From Brooklawnia cerclae (GTDB lineage: Bacteria; Actinomycetota; Actinomycetes; Propionibacteriales; Propionibacteriaceae), in NCBI RefSeq assembly GCF_011758645.1, contig NZ_JAAMOZ010000001.1, positions 2,542,001-2,606,000 of the forward strand: a DNA stretch of 64,000 bases, read 5' to 3'. A model generated the notes under the pieces. It was not told the origin of the DNA and did no database searches. It worked only from the letters and a program-made list of their open reading frames with translations. The position numbers were made by a program, and so were the translations under genes. Positions 8,806 to 18,366 of the stretch are shown piece after piece. Each line of letters opens with the position of its first letter. The first letter of the stretch is position 1.

Positions 8806-9837
8806 TCAGTTGAACCCGACGACGCCCCTGGCCGCCCGGTAGGCGAGCCTCGAGATGCCCTTCCCGGAACGGCCGGGCAGGTTCGAGAGCCGCGCCATGG
8901 CACTGTGCCGGAGACGTTGATGGAGCCAGGGGTGTTCTCGCCGCAGGTCCGCCCAGAACTCGTCGCGCCGCGCGGAGGCATCGGGCGTCCCCGCCCGCGT
9001 GAGCAGCACCGACGAGGTGGAGCAGACGATCTCGGCGAAGTGCAGCAAGTAGCGCTTCAGAACCGGAGAGACCGTCGGATCGGGCCAGACCTCGGACAGA
9101 TGCGCCACCATCGCCCGGTTGATGCGCAGGTACTGATCCATCCGCCCCAGCAGCACCGACTCGTTGACGGACTGGTCGGGTCGCCCGATGAAGTATCGGT
9201 ATAGATCGACGTCCACGTAATACAGCCGTCGCACATGACGCAGCGGTACGTAGGAGTACAGGTTGTCGACATAGAAGGTGTGCTCGGGCAGCTGCAGCCC
9301 GCAGGCGCGCAACATCTCGGTGCGGTAGATCAGGGCATGCATGAGGATGTACTGCGCCGCGCCGAAGTCGCCGACCTCGTCCCACGTGACGGCTCTGCCC
9401 ACAGGCAGGACGCCCCGGTAGCGGACCGTCTTCTTGCGCCGCTTGCCGACCTTCTCGTAGACGAAGTTGCTCACCACGGCGTCGATGTCCTCGTCAGCAG
9501 AGCCGAAGCCGCGTAGCGCGCGCAGAACCTGGTCGAAAGCCTGGGCGTCCAGCCAGTCGTCGCTGTCGACGATCTTCAGGTACCGGCCGCTCGCCTCCCG
9601 GATCCCGGTGTTGACCGCACCGCCGTGGCCCCGGTTCGGCTGATGGATCACGCGTAGCAACGCGGGAAAGCGCTCCGCATAGGACTCCGCGATCGCGCCG
9701 GTGCCGTCCGTCGAGCCGTCGTCCACGACAAGGATCTCGACGTCGCTCGCCCGCGTCATCAGCGAGTCCAGGCAGCGGCGGAGGTAGCCCTCGGAGTTGT
9801 AGCAGGGCACCACGATGGTCAAGGTCTTCACAAGCAT
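8806..9837 (-). CDS. Glycosyltransferase family 2
   Basis: 343-aa GT-A fold glycosyltransferase with 'VVPCYNSEGYL', the nucleotide-binding 'VVDDGSTDGTG' and the metal-binding 'IVDSDDWLD' motifs in the first 120 residues; the second half is helical without clear membrane segments. It would transfer a sugar from a nucleotide sugar to a lipid or cell-wall glycan. GAGGGGAAAC precedes ATG 9837. It follows the GtrA gene by 17 bases; GT2 plus GtrA pairs commonly decorate envelope polysaccharides, GtrA acting on the polyprenyl-linked sugar. Confidence 0.9.
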   Translation of the reverse strand: MLVKTLTIVVPCYNSEGYLRRCLDSLMTRASDVEILVVDDGSTDGTGAIAESYAERFPALLRVIHQPNRGHGGAVNTGIREASGRYLKIVDSDDWLDAQAFDQVLRALRGFGSADEDIDAVVSNFVYEKVGKRRKKTVRYRGVLPVGRAVTWDEVGDFGAAQYILMHALIYRTEMLRACGLQLPEHTFYVDNLYSYVPLRHVRRLYYVDVDLYRYFIGRPDQSVNESVLLGRMDQYLRINRAMVAHLSEVWPDPTVSPVLKRYLLHFAEIVCSTSSVLLTRAGTPDASARRDEFWADLRREHPWLHQRLRHSAMARLSNLPGRSGKGISRLAYRAARGVVGFN

Positions 9838-9854
9838 GTTTCCCCTCGGTCGGC

Positions 9855-10490
9855 CTATTCGCTCGCCGGCGTGCCCGCTCCCTCCACAGGCGTCGGCGCG
9901 GACTCCGGCGTCCGCTTGAAAATCACCCGGAAGATCGGGAAGAACACCCAGAACGAAATCGCACTGTTGATGATCATGGTCACGACGTCTGCAATCGTCT
10001 CACCTGTGCCGCCCCAGTTCCACGTCGTGATCAGCAGGCGATAGATCGGGGCCTTGTAGAACCCCTGGGCCGCCGCCGCGACGACGGTGATGACGATGTA
10101 CGCGATGACGTACCACAAGGCAGCCTTGCCGATCGAGGAATTCGAACGGAAGGTGACGTTGCGCTGGAGGAAGAAGTTGATGACCTGCGCGATCCCCAGC
10201 GTGATCTCCACCGCCAGGAAGTACGCGAGCCCGCCGCCACCTTCCGGCAGAGCGCCCGCCGGGTAGTCGAACACATAGAACTGCGAGCCGTCCACGTTGG
10301 AGCCGACCGGCAGCACCTGGAAGTTGGCGTCCACCAGTGAGGTGGCGTCGAAGACCGCCCGGAACGCCGGCATGAGGAACAGTTGGAGCACGGTGACCCC
10401 GTTGGACAGCAGGAAGAACATGATGAACTGCGCGACGGCGGTGTGTCGCTCGTAGTACGAGGCCCAGGCCTCGCGGATGCGGTGGAGCAC
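9855..10490 (-). CDS. GtrA-like membrane protein with extended external loop
   Basis: 211-aa member of the GtrA family (candidate flippases for polyprenyl-phosphate-linked sugars). Four membrane segments are visible (about 20-42, 85-105, 120-142, 160-185). Typical GtrA proteins are about 120-150 residues; this one is longer because about 45 hydrophilic residues ('FDATSLVDANFQVLPVGSNV' region) separate the first and second segments and are predicted outside. GTG 10490 follows AAGAGAG. It is 24 bases after the GH3 stop and 17 before the GT2 start, so part of the same operon. Confidence 0.8.
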   Translation of the reverse strand: MLHRIREAWASYYERHTAVAQFIMFFLLSNGVTVLQLFLMPAFRAVFDATSLVDANFQVLPVGSNVDGSQFYVFDYPAGALPEGGGGLAYFLAVEITLGIAQVINFFLQRNVTFRSNSSIGKAALWYVIAYIVITVVAAAAQGFYKAPIYRLLITTWNWGGTGETIADVVTMIINSAISFWVFFPIFRVIFKRTPESAPTPVEGAGTPASE

Positions 10491-10514
10491 GGGGGGCTCT
10501 CTTCCTCTCGGGGT

Positions 10515-12947
10515 CTAGTGGCTGACGGCGGCGAGTTCGCGCCGCAGGCGGCGGTTCATCCGGTTGTTCGCGACCGCGGCACGCACCAGCGCACCGATGC
10601 CGCGGAAGGCGTGCCCGTTGACGACGACCAGGAGCGCCTCGACCATCGCCGTGCTGACGAGCCCGTTCGTCATCTTGGCGATGGCACGGAACGGCTCCCA
10701 GTAGATGAACAGCAGATTGAGATCGGGCCTGCCCTTGGCATCCGCCCTCGCGATCAGCCGGACGAGGACGCGGTGGGCCAGGCGGGCCAGCGGGCTGGCG
10801 GCCTCCGTCATCGCGGCCAGCGGATCGTCCAGGCGCAGCGGGCCGCGGACGCGGGACGTGGGCGGAGCGGGGTGCCCCAGCAGGGCCGCGAACTCCTCGT
10901 CCGGCACGTTCGTGATCTCGCCCGAGGCGTAGTGAGGAAGATCCTCCCGGCGACCGGCGGTCGGCTCGACGGTGCCCGTGACCTCGTGCGTCGCCGACAG
11001 GCGGATGTCCTCCACGCTGGCCCCGACCTGGATCGAGTACCGGCCGGACTCGACCTCCCAGCGGCCCGTTGCGGTGCTGAAGTGGCGGAACGTGTACTCG
11101 TCGAAGGGGATCACCACGCGTGTCGATTCCCCGGGCGCGAGAGCGACCTTCGCGAACCCCTTGAGTTCACGTATCGGCCGGACGACCCCCGCCGTGCTGG
11201 AAGGATCGCGTCCGACGTAGAGCTGAGCGACCTCGGCACCGGCCACCGATCCGGTGTTGGTCAGCGTGAATGCTGCCCCGGTAGCGCCGATCTCGAGATC
11301 GGAGTACGCGAACGCGGTGTACGACAGCCCGAAGCCGAACGGGAACGCCACGGGTACCTCGGCGGTCGCGTAGTAGCGGTAGCCGACGTACGGACCCTCC
11401 CTGTATTCGGCGGTGACCCCGCCACTCGGGTGGTAGCGATGCGCGGGGGTGTCCTCCAGCCGCACGGGATACGTCTCGGCCAGACGCCCCGACGGATTCA
11501 CTTTCCCCACCAGGATGTCGAGCACCGCCTCGGCCCCCGCCTGCCCGCCCAGGTAGCCGTGCAGCAGCGCCTGACAGCGGCCCAGCCACTCCGTCTCGAC
11601 GACGCCCCCGCCGCTGAGCACGACGACGACGTGCTCGTTGACCTCCGCGAGCGCCGCGAGCAACTCCACCTGCGCACTCGGCAGCCGCAGGTGTGCGCGG
11701 TCGCGTCCCTCGACCTCGCTGATCTCGTCAAGGCCCAGGTAGGCGAGCACCACGTCCGCCTGCTGCGCGGCCCGCACGGCCTGCGCGACGAGCGTCGCGT
11801 CGCCCGCTCCGCCCCGGGTGAACCCCTGGGCGTACTCCACGAGTTCCAGGCCCGAGGCGGGCAGCGCGTCCAGCGTCGTGACCAGACGGAACGGGTTGAC
11901 CAGCGAGGAACCCGCACCCTGGTAGCGCGGCGTCGCCGCGAAGTCGCCGACGACCGCCACCCGCGTGCCGGGCGCCAAGGGCAGCAGACCGTCCTCGTTC
12001 TTCAGCAGCACGGCACTCTGCGCGACGACGTCGCGAGCGAGCTCGTGGTGCGCGGCCTCGTCCACCCTCTGCGTCGCCGACGGCCTTTCGACGCGCCCAC
12101 CGAGCGCCACGACCTCCGCGACGCGAGCATCCAGGTCGGCCTCACTCAACTCACCGCGTTCGACGGCTCGCAGGATCCGTTCGACCGAGTCGAACCCGGA
12201 CGACGGCATCTCGAGCGTCCCGCCGGCGCGCACCGCCGCCACCGGATCGTTGCCACCGCCCCAGTCGGACACGACGGCTCCGTCGAAGCCCCACTCGTCG
12301 CGCAGCACCCGGCTCAGCAGCCAATGGTTCTCGTGGGCGTAGGTGCCGTTGAGCTTGTTGTAGCTCGACATGACCGTGTGGGGATGCCCTTCGCGTACCG
12401 CGATCTCGAACCCGGTCAGGTAGATCTCGCGGAGCGTGCGCTCGTCGACCACGGAATCGCTCGCCATCCGCCGCAACTCCTGGCTGTTCGCCGCGAAGTG
12501 CTTGGGGCAGGCGGACACGCCCTGTGACTGGATACCACGCACATAGCCGGCGGCGAGTTTGCCCGCCAAGTAGGGATCCTCGGAGAAGTACTCGAAGTCG
12601 CGCCCGCACAACGGGCTGCGCTTGATGTTCAGGCCAGGGCCGAGCAGTACGTCGACCCCTTGAGCAGCGGCCTCGGCCCCGAGCGCCTCGCCGACCTTCT
12701 CGGCCAACTCCGGATCCCAGCTGTTGGCCACGGTGGCCGCCGTCGGGAAGCAGGTCGCTTTCTGGGACGCGCCCAGGCCCAGGTGATCGGCCGAGCCGGT
12801 CTGCTTGCGGATGCCGTGGGGCCCGTCGGCGAACCACAACGCACGGATGCCGGCCCGTGGCACGGCGCGGGTCTGCCACACGGTGCCGCCGCTGAGCAGG
12901 GCGGCCTTCTCCAGCAAGGTCAACGGTTCATCCATGGTGACGATCAT
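10515..12947 (-). CDS. Glycoside hydrolase family 3 beta-glucosidase-like, canonical domain order
   Basis: 810-aa cytosolic-looking GH3 (no signal peptide). N-terminal TIM barrel with 'GPGLNIKRSPLCGRDFEYFS', 'CPKHFAANSQE' and the nucleophile motif 'VVSDWGG' (Asp about residue 237), then the alpha/beta sandwich ('VLLKNEDGLLPL', 'VVVLSGGGVVETEW') and a fibronectin-III-like domain ('FAKVALAPGESTRVVIPF'). About 130 extra residues at the C-terminus are of unknown role. ATG 12947 is used; MDEP at 12935 is possible. It is 74 bases downstream of the permuted GH3, giving two GH3 enzymes of opposite domain order side by side. Confidence 0.85.
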   Translation of the reverse strand: MIVTMDEPLTLLEKAALLSGGTVWQTRAVPRAGIRALWFADGPHGIRKQTGSADHLGLGASQKATCFPTAATVANSWDPELAEKVGEALGAEAAAQGVDVLLGPGLNIKRSPLCGRDFEYFSEDPYLAGKLAAGYVRGIQSQGVSACPKHFAANSQELRRMASDSVVDERTLREIYLTGFEIAVREGHPHTVMSSYNKLNGTYAHENHWLLSRVLRDEWGFDGAVVSDWGGGNDPVAAVRAGGTLEMPSSGFDSVERILRAVERGELSEADLDARVAEVVALGGRVERPSATQRVDEAAHHELARDVVAQSAVLLKNEDGLLPLAPGTRVAVVGDFAATPRYQGAGSSLVNPFRLVTTLDALPASGLELVEYAQGFTRGGAGDATLVAQAVRAAQQADVVLAYLGLDEISEVEGRDRAHLRLPSAQVELLAALAEVNEHVVVVLSGGGVVETEWLGRCQALLHGYLGGQAGAEAVLDILVGKVNPSGRLAETYPVRLEDTPAHRYHPSGGVTAEYREGPYVGYRYYATAEVPVAFPFGFGLSYTAFAYSDLEIGATGAAFTLTNTGSVAGAEVAQLYVGRDPSSTAGVVRPIRELKGFAKVALAPGESTRVVIPFDEYTFRHFSTATGRWEVESGRYSIQVGASVEDIRLSATHEVTGTVEPTAGRREDLPHYASGEITNVPDEEFAALLGHPAPPTSRVRGPLRLDDPLAAMTEAASPLARLAHRVLVRLIARADAKGRPDLNLLFIYWEPFRAIAKMTNGLVSTAMVEALLVVVNGHAFRGIGALVRAAVANNRMNRRLRRELAAVSH

Positions 12948-13021
12948 TTCTGTCGTGGTGTCTGCGGCCCGACCAGCTGATCGGTATTGCCGGCCGGGCC
13001 GCACTCAAGAGCCGCTCTCGG

Positions 13022-15955
13022 TCAGGGAACGGCGGGTGGCATCGGCTCCTCACGGTCTTGCGTCACCGTCGCAGGAGAATGCGCGAACAACTGCCGATAC
13101 TTCCGGATCTTGAATCCGACTAGCAGCAGGAGGAGCACCGCGACGGCACCGTTGATGAGGTAGGCCGCCAGTTCCCAGGATTCGACACCCATGTTGTAGG
13201 CGGCCCTGTGGAAACCGGACAGCTCCGAGACGTGACCACCGATGTCGGCCAAACGTTCGTTCCGTTCGGCCGCGGTGTACATGGCGTTGCTATTCGCGAC
13301 TGTGTACATGATGTTCTTGCTCGCCGTGCGCAACTGGAGTACCCCAAGAGCGTCGCTCTCCGCGACTTCGGGCGTCGCGCCATACATGCCCAAGGTGGAG
13401 AGCATGAGGTCTCCGCCGTTCGCGATCGCTTGGTTAGCGCTCATGTAGCCGTAGTTGCCGAAGTAATCGGTGACGACCACACCGTTGAAGCCCCACTCAT
13501 CGCGCAGCACCGTGTTCAGCAGCGCGTCGCTGCCCCCCGCCCACACACCGCCGATGTAGTTGAACGAACTCATCAGCGCGGTGGCACCACCGTCCTTCAC
13601 GCTGTCCTCGAACGGTTTGAGGTAGATCTCGCGCAGCGCCTGCTCGTTGATCCACGTGGTCAGCCGAGAGTTACGGAAGGTCTCCTGTTCATTAAGGACG
13701 AAATGCTTGATGTAAACGTACAGACCTTCGCCCTGGGCGCCAGCCACCTCGGCGGAGGCGATGCTGCCTGACAAGACGGGATCTTCCGAGTAGTACTCGA
13801 AGTCCCGCCCCCCGAACGGGCTGCGATGGATGTTCATACCCGGCGCGTACCAACCGTTGACGCCCATCTCGAGCGCCTCGTAACCCACCATCTGACCGCG
13901 TTCGCGCGCCAGATCGGCGTTCCACGTCGACGCGATGACCATGGCCGTCGGGTAGGCGCCGGCGCGAACCGAGGCTCCCATGAAGCTGCTCAGGCCCTGC
14001 GGGCCATCGATGTCGATCGTGCTGGGCTTCCCGACACTGTCGACCGGCTCGGTCTGGTAGCCGCCGAAGGCGATGAGGTTTGTCATCTCGTCAATGGTCA
14101 ACTGGTCCAGCAACTGGTCCCAAGCCGGATCATCGTAGTCCAGCCCGACCACGTCCTCGAGTGACAGCCCATTGTCCGCGCCGGTGACTGGCATCTCGGC
14201 ACCCGGGTCGGTAGGAAGCTCAACTCGGACAGCGGTTTCCTCGGCCGCGGTCATCTCGCGGTCTGAGGCGGGCTCGAGTGCCTCGTCCAGATTAGCGAAG
14301 CTGTCGGCACGGGACAGCGACACCACTTCACCCTCGGCATCAGCAAACTGTGTCGTGGCCGCAACCTCGTCGGTGGCGCGCGGGTTGTCCGCGCCGTAGA
14401 CGATGGCGTCGCTCACAATGTAGTCACGAGAGTCGATGACATCGTGGGAGTCGGCCATCAGCTTGAACTCGTAGCGGCCCGCTTCAAGCACGTATGCTCC
14501 CTCGGTCTCGTAGTCAAAGGACGCAAGATCCTCGACAGGGACGCTCAAGGTCATGGTCTGCGACGCGCCCGGCTCCAGCATGTCGGTCTTATCGAACGCA
14601 AGCAGGTTCACATACGACTTCTCGATGCCGCCATTGGTGTACGGAGGGGTGTCATAGAGTTGCACCACATCTTTACCAGCGGTGTCGCCAACGTTGGTCA
14701 CTGTGACCTCGGCCACGACGCTGTCACCCGAAACCGACAAGCCATCGAGGGTCTGTTCGAACTCTGTATAGCTCAAGCCATAACCGAACGGATACTGCAC
14801 AACGTCTCGGTACCCCACCTCGTTGTCCATGAAGTAGGTCTCGAAGAACCGATACCCGACATATATTCCTTCGGCGTAGTCCACGAACTGGTAGCCGGGG
14901 CTGGTCGCGGGGTCACCACTGTAAGCGATCGGCACGTCGCCGGAGTCGGCATCCTCGGAACCGGTAAAGCTGAAACGACCGAAATTCGCCGAACTGGGGC
15001 TGTCGAAAAGGTCGTAGAGCCATGTGTCGACGGTGCGCCCCGACGGGTTAATCTGCCCAGTCAGCATGTCACCGACTGCCACGAAACCTGTCTCACCCGG
15101 GCCACCGATCCACGCCACAGCATCGACATCAAGTTCATCGACCCACCCAAGTTCAAAGACATTGCCGGTGTTGAGCAAGACAACGACGTTTTCGAACTCC
15201 TCAGCAACGCGCTCGAGCATCGCATGCTCGCGGTTGCTCAGTTCGAGATAGTGCTTGGTTGCGTCGATGTCATCCTCGTAGGCGGAGCCAATCGATCCAA
15301 CGTCGACAACTCGACCATCTGGCAGCTCTTGGCTGGAGATATCGTCCGCGCTGCCCCCTAGGCTGCGCGCCAAGTCGGCGCCCTCGCCACCGGATCGAGA
15401 CAGCATGACAACTGCGGTGTCGGAGAACTCCGTGGCGCTTTCGAAGATCCCCGCAGCGTCGTACTCCGCGATTGTCGGCTCGGGTACTGTCCAGTCCTGA
15501 GCCCTAATGGCGATTGTCGGCCGTCCGGTCCGGAACTCGGTGTAAAAATCGGTGATCTGCGTGTTGTATTCGATCCCGGCCGCTTCCAAGCCAGCCAACA
15601 AGTCGACCGCCGCGTCTGCATCGACGGCCCCCGACCCTGTCCCCCCGTAAACGGGGCTCGTGGACGACCATCCGAAGACGTTGACCCGGCGATTGTTTGC
15701 AGCAAGCGGCAAGACGTCGTTGTCATTCTTCAGTAGAACGATGCCCTCGCCCTCGATCTCCTCCGTCAGATCGGCGCTCGCCGCAGTCACGGCGTCACTA
15801 CGGTGCACGGCTGGCTGGAAATAGTTGTCCAAGACTGTACTGAACGTGCCGAAAGCCGCAATGTTGACGCCTAGGACGACAACGAGGATCGCCCCGACAA
15901 TCGCGCTCCACCTGATGACAAACCGCTTCTTTGTGATTCGTCTGTGCCTACTCAC
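13022..15955 (-). CDS. Domain-permuted, membrane-anchored glycoside hydrolase family 3 protein
   Basis: 977-aa GH3 with the order reversed: the C-terminal alpha/beta sandwich ('GIVLLKNDNDVLPL', about residue 70) and fibronectin-III-like domain come first, and the catalytic TIM barrel ('HRSPFGGRDFEYYS', nucleophile 'VVVTDYFG') comes last. A single N-terminal membrane segment (about 15-37) and another near the C-terminus ('NGAVAVLLLLLVGFKI') suggest both ends are anchored with the enzyme outside. GTG 15955 follows an excellent AGGAGGAAC site. Its GC is visibly lower than the neighbours (29 of 60 bases G or C at 15121-15180), hinting at transfer. A LytTR-type paired site lies about 180 bases upstream. 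Permuted GH3 enzymes are known in some Gram-positives; specificity is open. Confidence 0.85.
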   Translation of the reverse strand: MSRHRRITKKRFVIRWSAIVGAILVVVLGVNIAAFGTFSTVLDNYFQPAVHRSDAVTAASADLTEEIEGEGIVLLKNDNDVLPLAANNRRVNVFGWSSTSPVYGGTGSGAVDADAAVDLLAGLEAAGIEYNTQITDFYTEFRTGRPTIAIRAQDWTVPEPTIAEYDAAGIFESATEFSDTAVVMLSRSGGEGADLARSLGGSADDISSQELPDGRVVDVGSIGSAYEDDIDATKHYLELSNREHAMLERVAEEFENVVVLLNTGNVFELGWVDELDVDAVAWIGGPGETGFVAVGDMLTGQINPSGRTVDTWLYDLFDSPSSANFGRFSFTGSEDADSGDVPIAYSGDPATSPGYQFVDYAEGIYVGYRFFETYFMDNEVGYRDVVQYPFGYGLSYTEFEQTLDGLSVSGDSVVAEVTVTNVGDTAGKDVVQLYDTPPYTNGGIEKSYVNLLAFDKTDMLEPGASQTMTLSVPVEDLASFDYETEGAYVLEAGRYEFKLMADSHDVIDSRDYIVSDAIVYGADNPRATDEVAATTQFADAEGEVVSLSRADSFANLDEALEPASDREMTAAEETAVRVELPTDPGAEMPVTGADNGLSLEDVVGLDYDDPAWDQLLDQLTIDEMTNLIAFGGYQTEPVDSVGKPSTIDIDGPQGLSSFMGASVRAGAYPTAMVIASTWNADLARERGQMVGYEALEMGVNGWYAPGMNIHRSPFGGRDFEYYSEDPVLSGSIASAEVAGAQGEGLYVYIKHFVLNEQETFRNSRLTTWINEQALREIYLKPFEDSVKDGGATALMSSFNYIGGVWAGGSDALLNTVLRDEWGFNGVVVTDYFGNYGYMSANQAIANGGDLMLSTLGMYGATPEVAESDALGVLQLRTASKNIMYTVANSNAMYTAAERNERLADIGGHVSELSGFHRAAYNMGVESWELAAYLINGAVAVLLLLLVGFKIRKYRQLFAHSPATVTQDREEPMPPAVP

Positions 15956-16132
15956 AGTTCCTCCTGATGAGTCGTTTCCCACTGACGTCCATCGCACCCG
16001 GGTGAGATCCCGCCGTTACGCGGGGCCGGAGAGCATCCGCGCCACAGCGCTACCGGACAGGACCTCAACGTTCCCGTCGGCGGCGCTTCACAGAGTCAAG
16101 CCCAACGCGGGAGCCAAATTCGACGGCTTCAC

Positions 16133-16162
16133 TCAACCTGTCGTTCGCAACACACAAACTGT
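16133..16162 (-). promoter_or_regulatory. Candidate LytTR response-regulator binding pair
   Basis: Read on the minus strand, ACAGTTTGT (16162-16154) fits the LytTR consensus [TA][AC][CA]GTTN[AG][TG] at all nine positions and ACAGGTTGA (16141-16133) follows at exactly 21 bp; both are preceded by CG. Two direct 9-mers two helical turns apart is how AgrA/ComE-type LytTR regulators bind. The site lies between the kinase stop and the permuted GH3 start. Confidence 0.55.
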
Positions 16163-16244
16163 CGCTCAACGAGGTCCCACGCGGCGCACACATCCGGTGC
16201 CGCGCCGAGTGCACCGATACGACTACCTGCGAACGCGCTCGGAT

Positions 16245-17612
16245 CTACGTCCGGTCAGCACCGCCGGCCGATGCGGTGCTCGCCGCCTGACTATGGCCCT
16301 CTAGCATCGGCACCAGGATCCGTAGCCGGAACCACCCGTCCTCCACTCCGAACGTCATCGAGCCGCCGTACTTCTCCGCCGTGTGGCGGATGCTCTTGAG
16401 CCCGTACCCATGGCGCTGACGGTCGGGTTTCGTGGTCGTCAGTTCGCCGTGCTCCACGTGCAGCGTCCCGGGGAAGTAGTTCTCCACGACGATCATGACG
16501 AGGTCGCTCTGCACGAACAGCGCCAGCCGGATCAAGCGCTTGTCGGGATCCTCCACCGCGTCGGTCGCCTCGATCGCGTTGTCGAGGGCGTTACCGAAAA
16601 GTGCTGTGATGTCCATGACGGACATGAATCCCAGCGCCGCACCGTCAGCGACGGCGGTCAGCTCGATCCCCCGTTCGGCGCACAGCGAATCCTTCGAAGT
16701 CAGAATGACATCGAGTACGCCGTTACCCGTGTGGTAGTGCGACTCGTGGTCCCTGATGCTGGTCTCGAGCTCGTCCAGGTAGGCGCGTTTGCGCAGGGGG
16801 TCGCCCTCCGCGCGGATCACCGCGATCTGGTGCTTGAGGTCGTGATAGGTGCGGTTCACCGCGTCGATGCTGCGTTTGGACTGCAGGTACTGCTCGTGCT
16901 GGCTGCGCAACACCTGATCGATCGCGGACAACTCGGCCAGCGCACGCGTCTCCATGCGGACGCTCTGCTGCGAGTACAGGGCCACGAAGCCCGCGAGATC
17001 GACCAGTGTGCGGATGTAGAAGATCTCCGGCCCGAGGCGACCGCTGAACGGGGTCGTCGTCGAGACGAACGACAGGTTGCTCATGACGAACGTGGCCACC
17101 GCGATCGCCAGCGACAGCAGCAGTTCTCGCGCACGAACGTTCAGCGGTGCGTTCTGCGGGAAGTCACGCCGCTCGACGAGGTGGACGCCACCGAAGGACA
17201 CGCCGTACGCCAGCACGACGAACGACACCTGCAGCGGCGTCGTCGGCGCGGGGGCCGCAGCGAAGAAGAAGCAGTGAAGCTGCCAGTGCAGGGACGCCAC
17301 GAACTCGGCGAGCACCAGGGTTCGCGCGGTGACGTATCCGGCGTCGGACGCGGACGCTCCCGTGGACAGCCACACGAAGGCGAACATGAGCACCACCGAC
17401 GCCGCCATGCCCAGGGGCCACAGGACGAGCGGCATCTCGCCCGCAAGCAACTGCATTCCGACGAGGGCGGGCAACGCGAGCGCACCTGCGACGACCATCC
17501 GGCGGCGCGATCCGCGCCGTGGCACCAGCACGAACAGGTACACCAGGCAGGCACACCATTGCGCCAACCCGGTCAGCACACGCGGGATGTCCGGAAGACT
17601 GTCGGGGATCAC
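16245..17612 (-). CDS. AgrC-like sensor histidine kinase (GHKL ATPase)
   Basis: 455-aa membrane kinase. Five to six hydrophobic segments occupy residues 10-215; then a coiled dimerisation helix with the phospho-acceptor box 'YHDLKHQIAVIR' (His about 257), and a GHKL ATPase domain ('ALFGNALDNAIEAT' N-box, 'RHGYGLKSIRHTAEKYGG' G-box). This is the HPK10 layout of peptide-sensing kinases such as AgrC. GTG 17612 has GGGAG upstream. It lies 40 bases after the LytTR regulator on the same strand, so the pair is one operon. No AgrB protease or AgrD-like peptide gene was found nearby, so its signal is unknown. Confidence 0.85.
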   Translation of the reverse strand: MIPDSLPDIPRVLTGLAQWCACLVYLFVLVPRRGSRRRMVVAGALALPALVGMQLLAGEMPLVLWPLGMAASVVLMFAFVWLSTGASASDAGYVTARTLVLAEFVASLHWQLHCFFFAAAPAPTTPLQVSFVVLAYGVSFGGVHLVERRDFPQNAPLNVRARELLLSLAIAVATFVMSNLSFVSTTTPFSGRLGPEIFYIRTLVDLAGFVALYSQQSVRMETRALAELSAIDQVLRSQHEQYLQSKRSIDAVNRTYHDLKHQIAVIRAEGDPLRKRAYLDELETSIRDHESHYHTGNGVLDVILTSKDSLCAERGIELTAVADGAALGFMSVMDITALFGNALDNAIEATDAVEDPDKRLIRLALFVQSDLVMIVVENYFPGTLHVEHGELTTTKPDRQRHGYGLKSIRHTAEKYGGSMTFGVEDGWFRLRILVPMLEGHSQAASTASAGGADRT

Positions 17613-17652
17613 GTCGTTTCTCCCACCGGGCGACTGATGGAGCCGAGCGCGG

Positions 17653-18366
17653 TCACGACCGGCTCACACCGATGTAGTCGGTCAGCGCATCGAGAAACGC
17701 CTTCTTCCGCGATCTGCTCACGACGAGGTCATGCCCGCCCGTCAGCACACACGCGTTCTGGCGAATCGACGTGACGTGACGAAGGTTGACCAGGTAGCAG
17801 TTGTTGCTGCGGAAGAATCCTCGCCCGGCCAGTTCCTCGTCCAGGTCTTTCAGCGCGCCGAAGAACGAGTAGGTGCGGTCGGTGCCGTGCACGATGATTC
17901 GGTGCCTAGTGCTCTCGATGTACACGATCTGCGCAGTGTCGAGCCGGACGAGCTCACCGTTGGTCGAGATGGTCAGGTAGTCGGGCTGCCGACTGCGCAC
18001 GCGTGCGATCGACCGCCTCATCTGCTGCGAGAACGCGAAGTACGGCACCGGTTTGAGCAGGTAGCTCAACGCCTCGACCTCGTAACCGCGGATGGCGTAC
18101 TGTGCCATGTTCGTGATGAACACGATGACGACGTCGCTGTCGACGAGCCGGATACGTTCGGCGGCCTCGAAGCCGTCCAACTCCGGCATCAGCACATCGA
18201 GCAGGAGGATGTCGTAGTCAGGGCGATATTTTGAGACGAGCTGGGCACCGTCGGTGAACGTCGAGACCGTGAACGACTCGCCATGCTCGTTCTCGTACCG
18301 ATGCAGGTAGTCGACCAGCAGATGAGCGCTGGCCGCATCGTCCTCGACAATGCCGACTCTGATCAC
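17653..18366 (-). CDS. LytTR family response regulator
   Basis: About 237 aa. Receiver domain with the acidic pocket 'GIVEDD' and phospho-Asp in 'LLLDVLMPELDG' (Asp57 from this start), conserved Lys in 'SYLLKPVPYF', followed by a LytTR DNA-binding domain ('IVYIESTRHRIIVH', 'FFRSNNCYLVNLRHV'). The start is uncertain: GTG 18366 gives a normal N-terminus, while ATG 18411 would add 15 residues; neither has a strong ribosome site. With the downstream AgrC-like kinase it forms a two-component system that most simply controls the glycosidase operon through the paired site at 16133-16162. Confidence 0.85.
   Translation of the reverse strand: MIRVGIVEDDAASAHLLVDYLHRYENEHGESFTVSTFTDGAQLVSKYRPDYDILLLDVLMPELDGFEAAERIRLVDSDVVIVFITNMAQYAIRGYEVEALSYLLKPVPYFAFSQQMRRSIARVRSRQPDYLTISTNGELVRLDTAQIVYIESTRHRIIVHGTDRTYSFFGALKDLDEELAGRGFFRSNNCYLVNLRHVTSIRQNACVLTGGHDLVVSRSRKKAFLDALTDYIGVSRS

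Noticed and set aside
10383-12527. 714-codon open frame on the plus strand
   Set aside because: Antisense shadow of the GH3 gene in high-GC DNA; no family features, and the opposite strand has complete catalytic motifs. The same applies to the long antisense frames over mutA, the dehydrogenase, UvrA, YchF and XseA.
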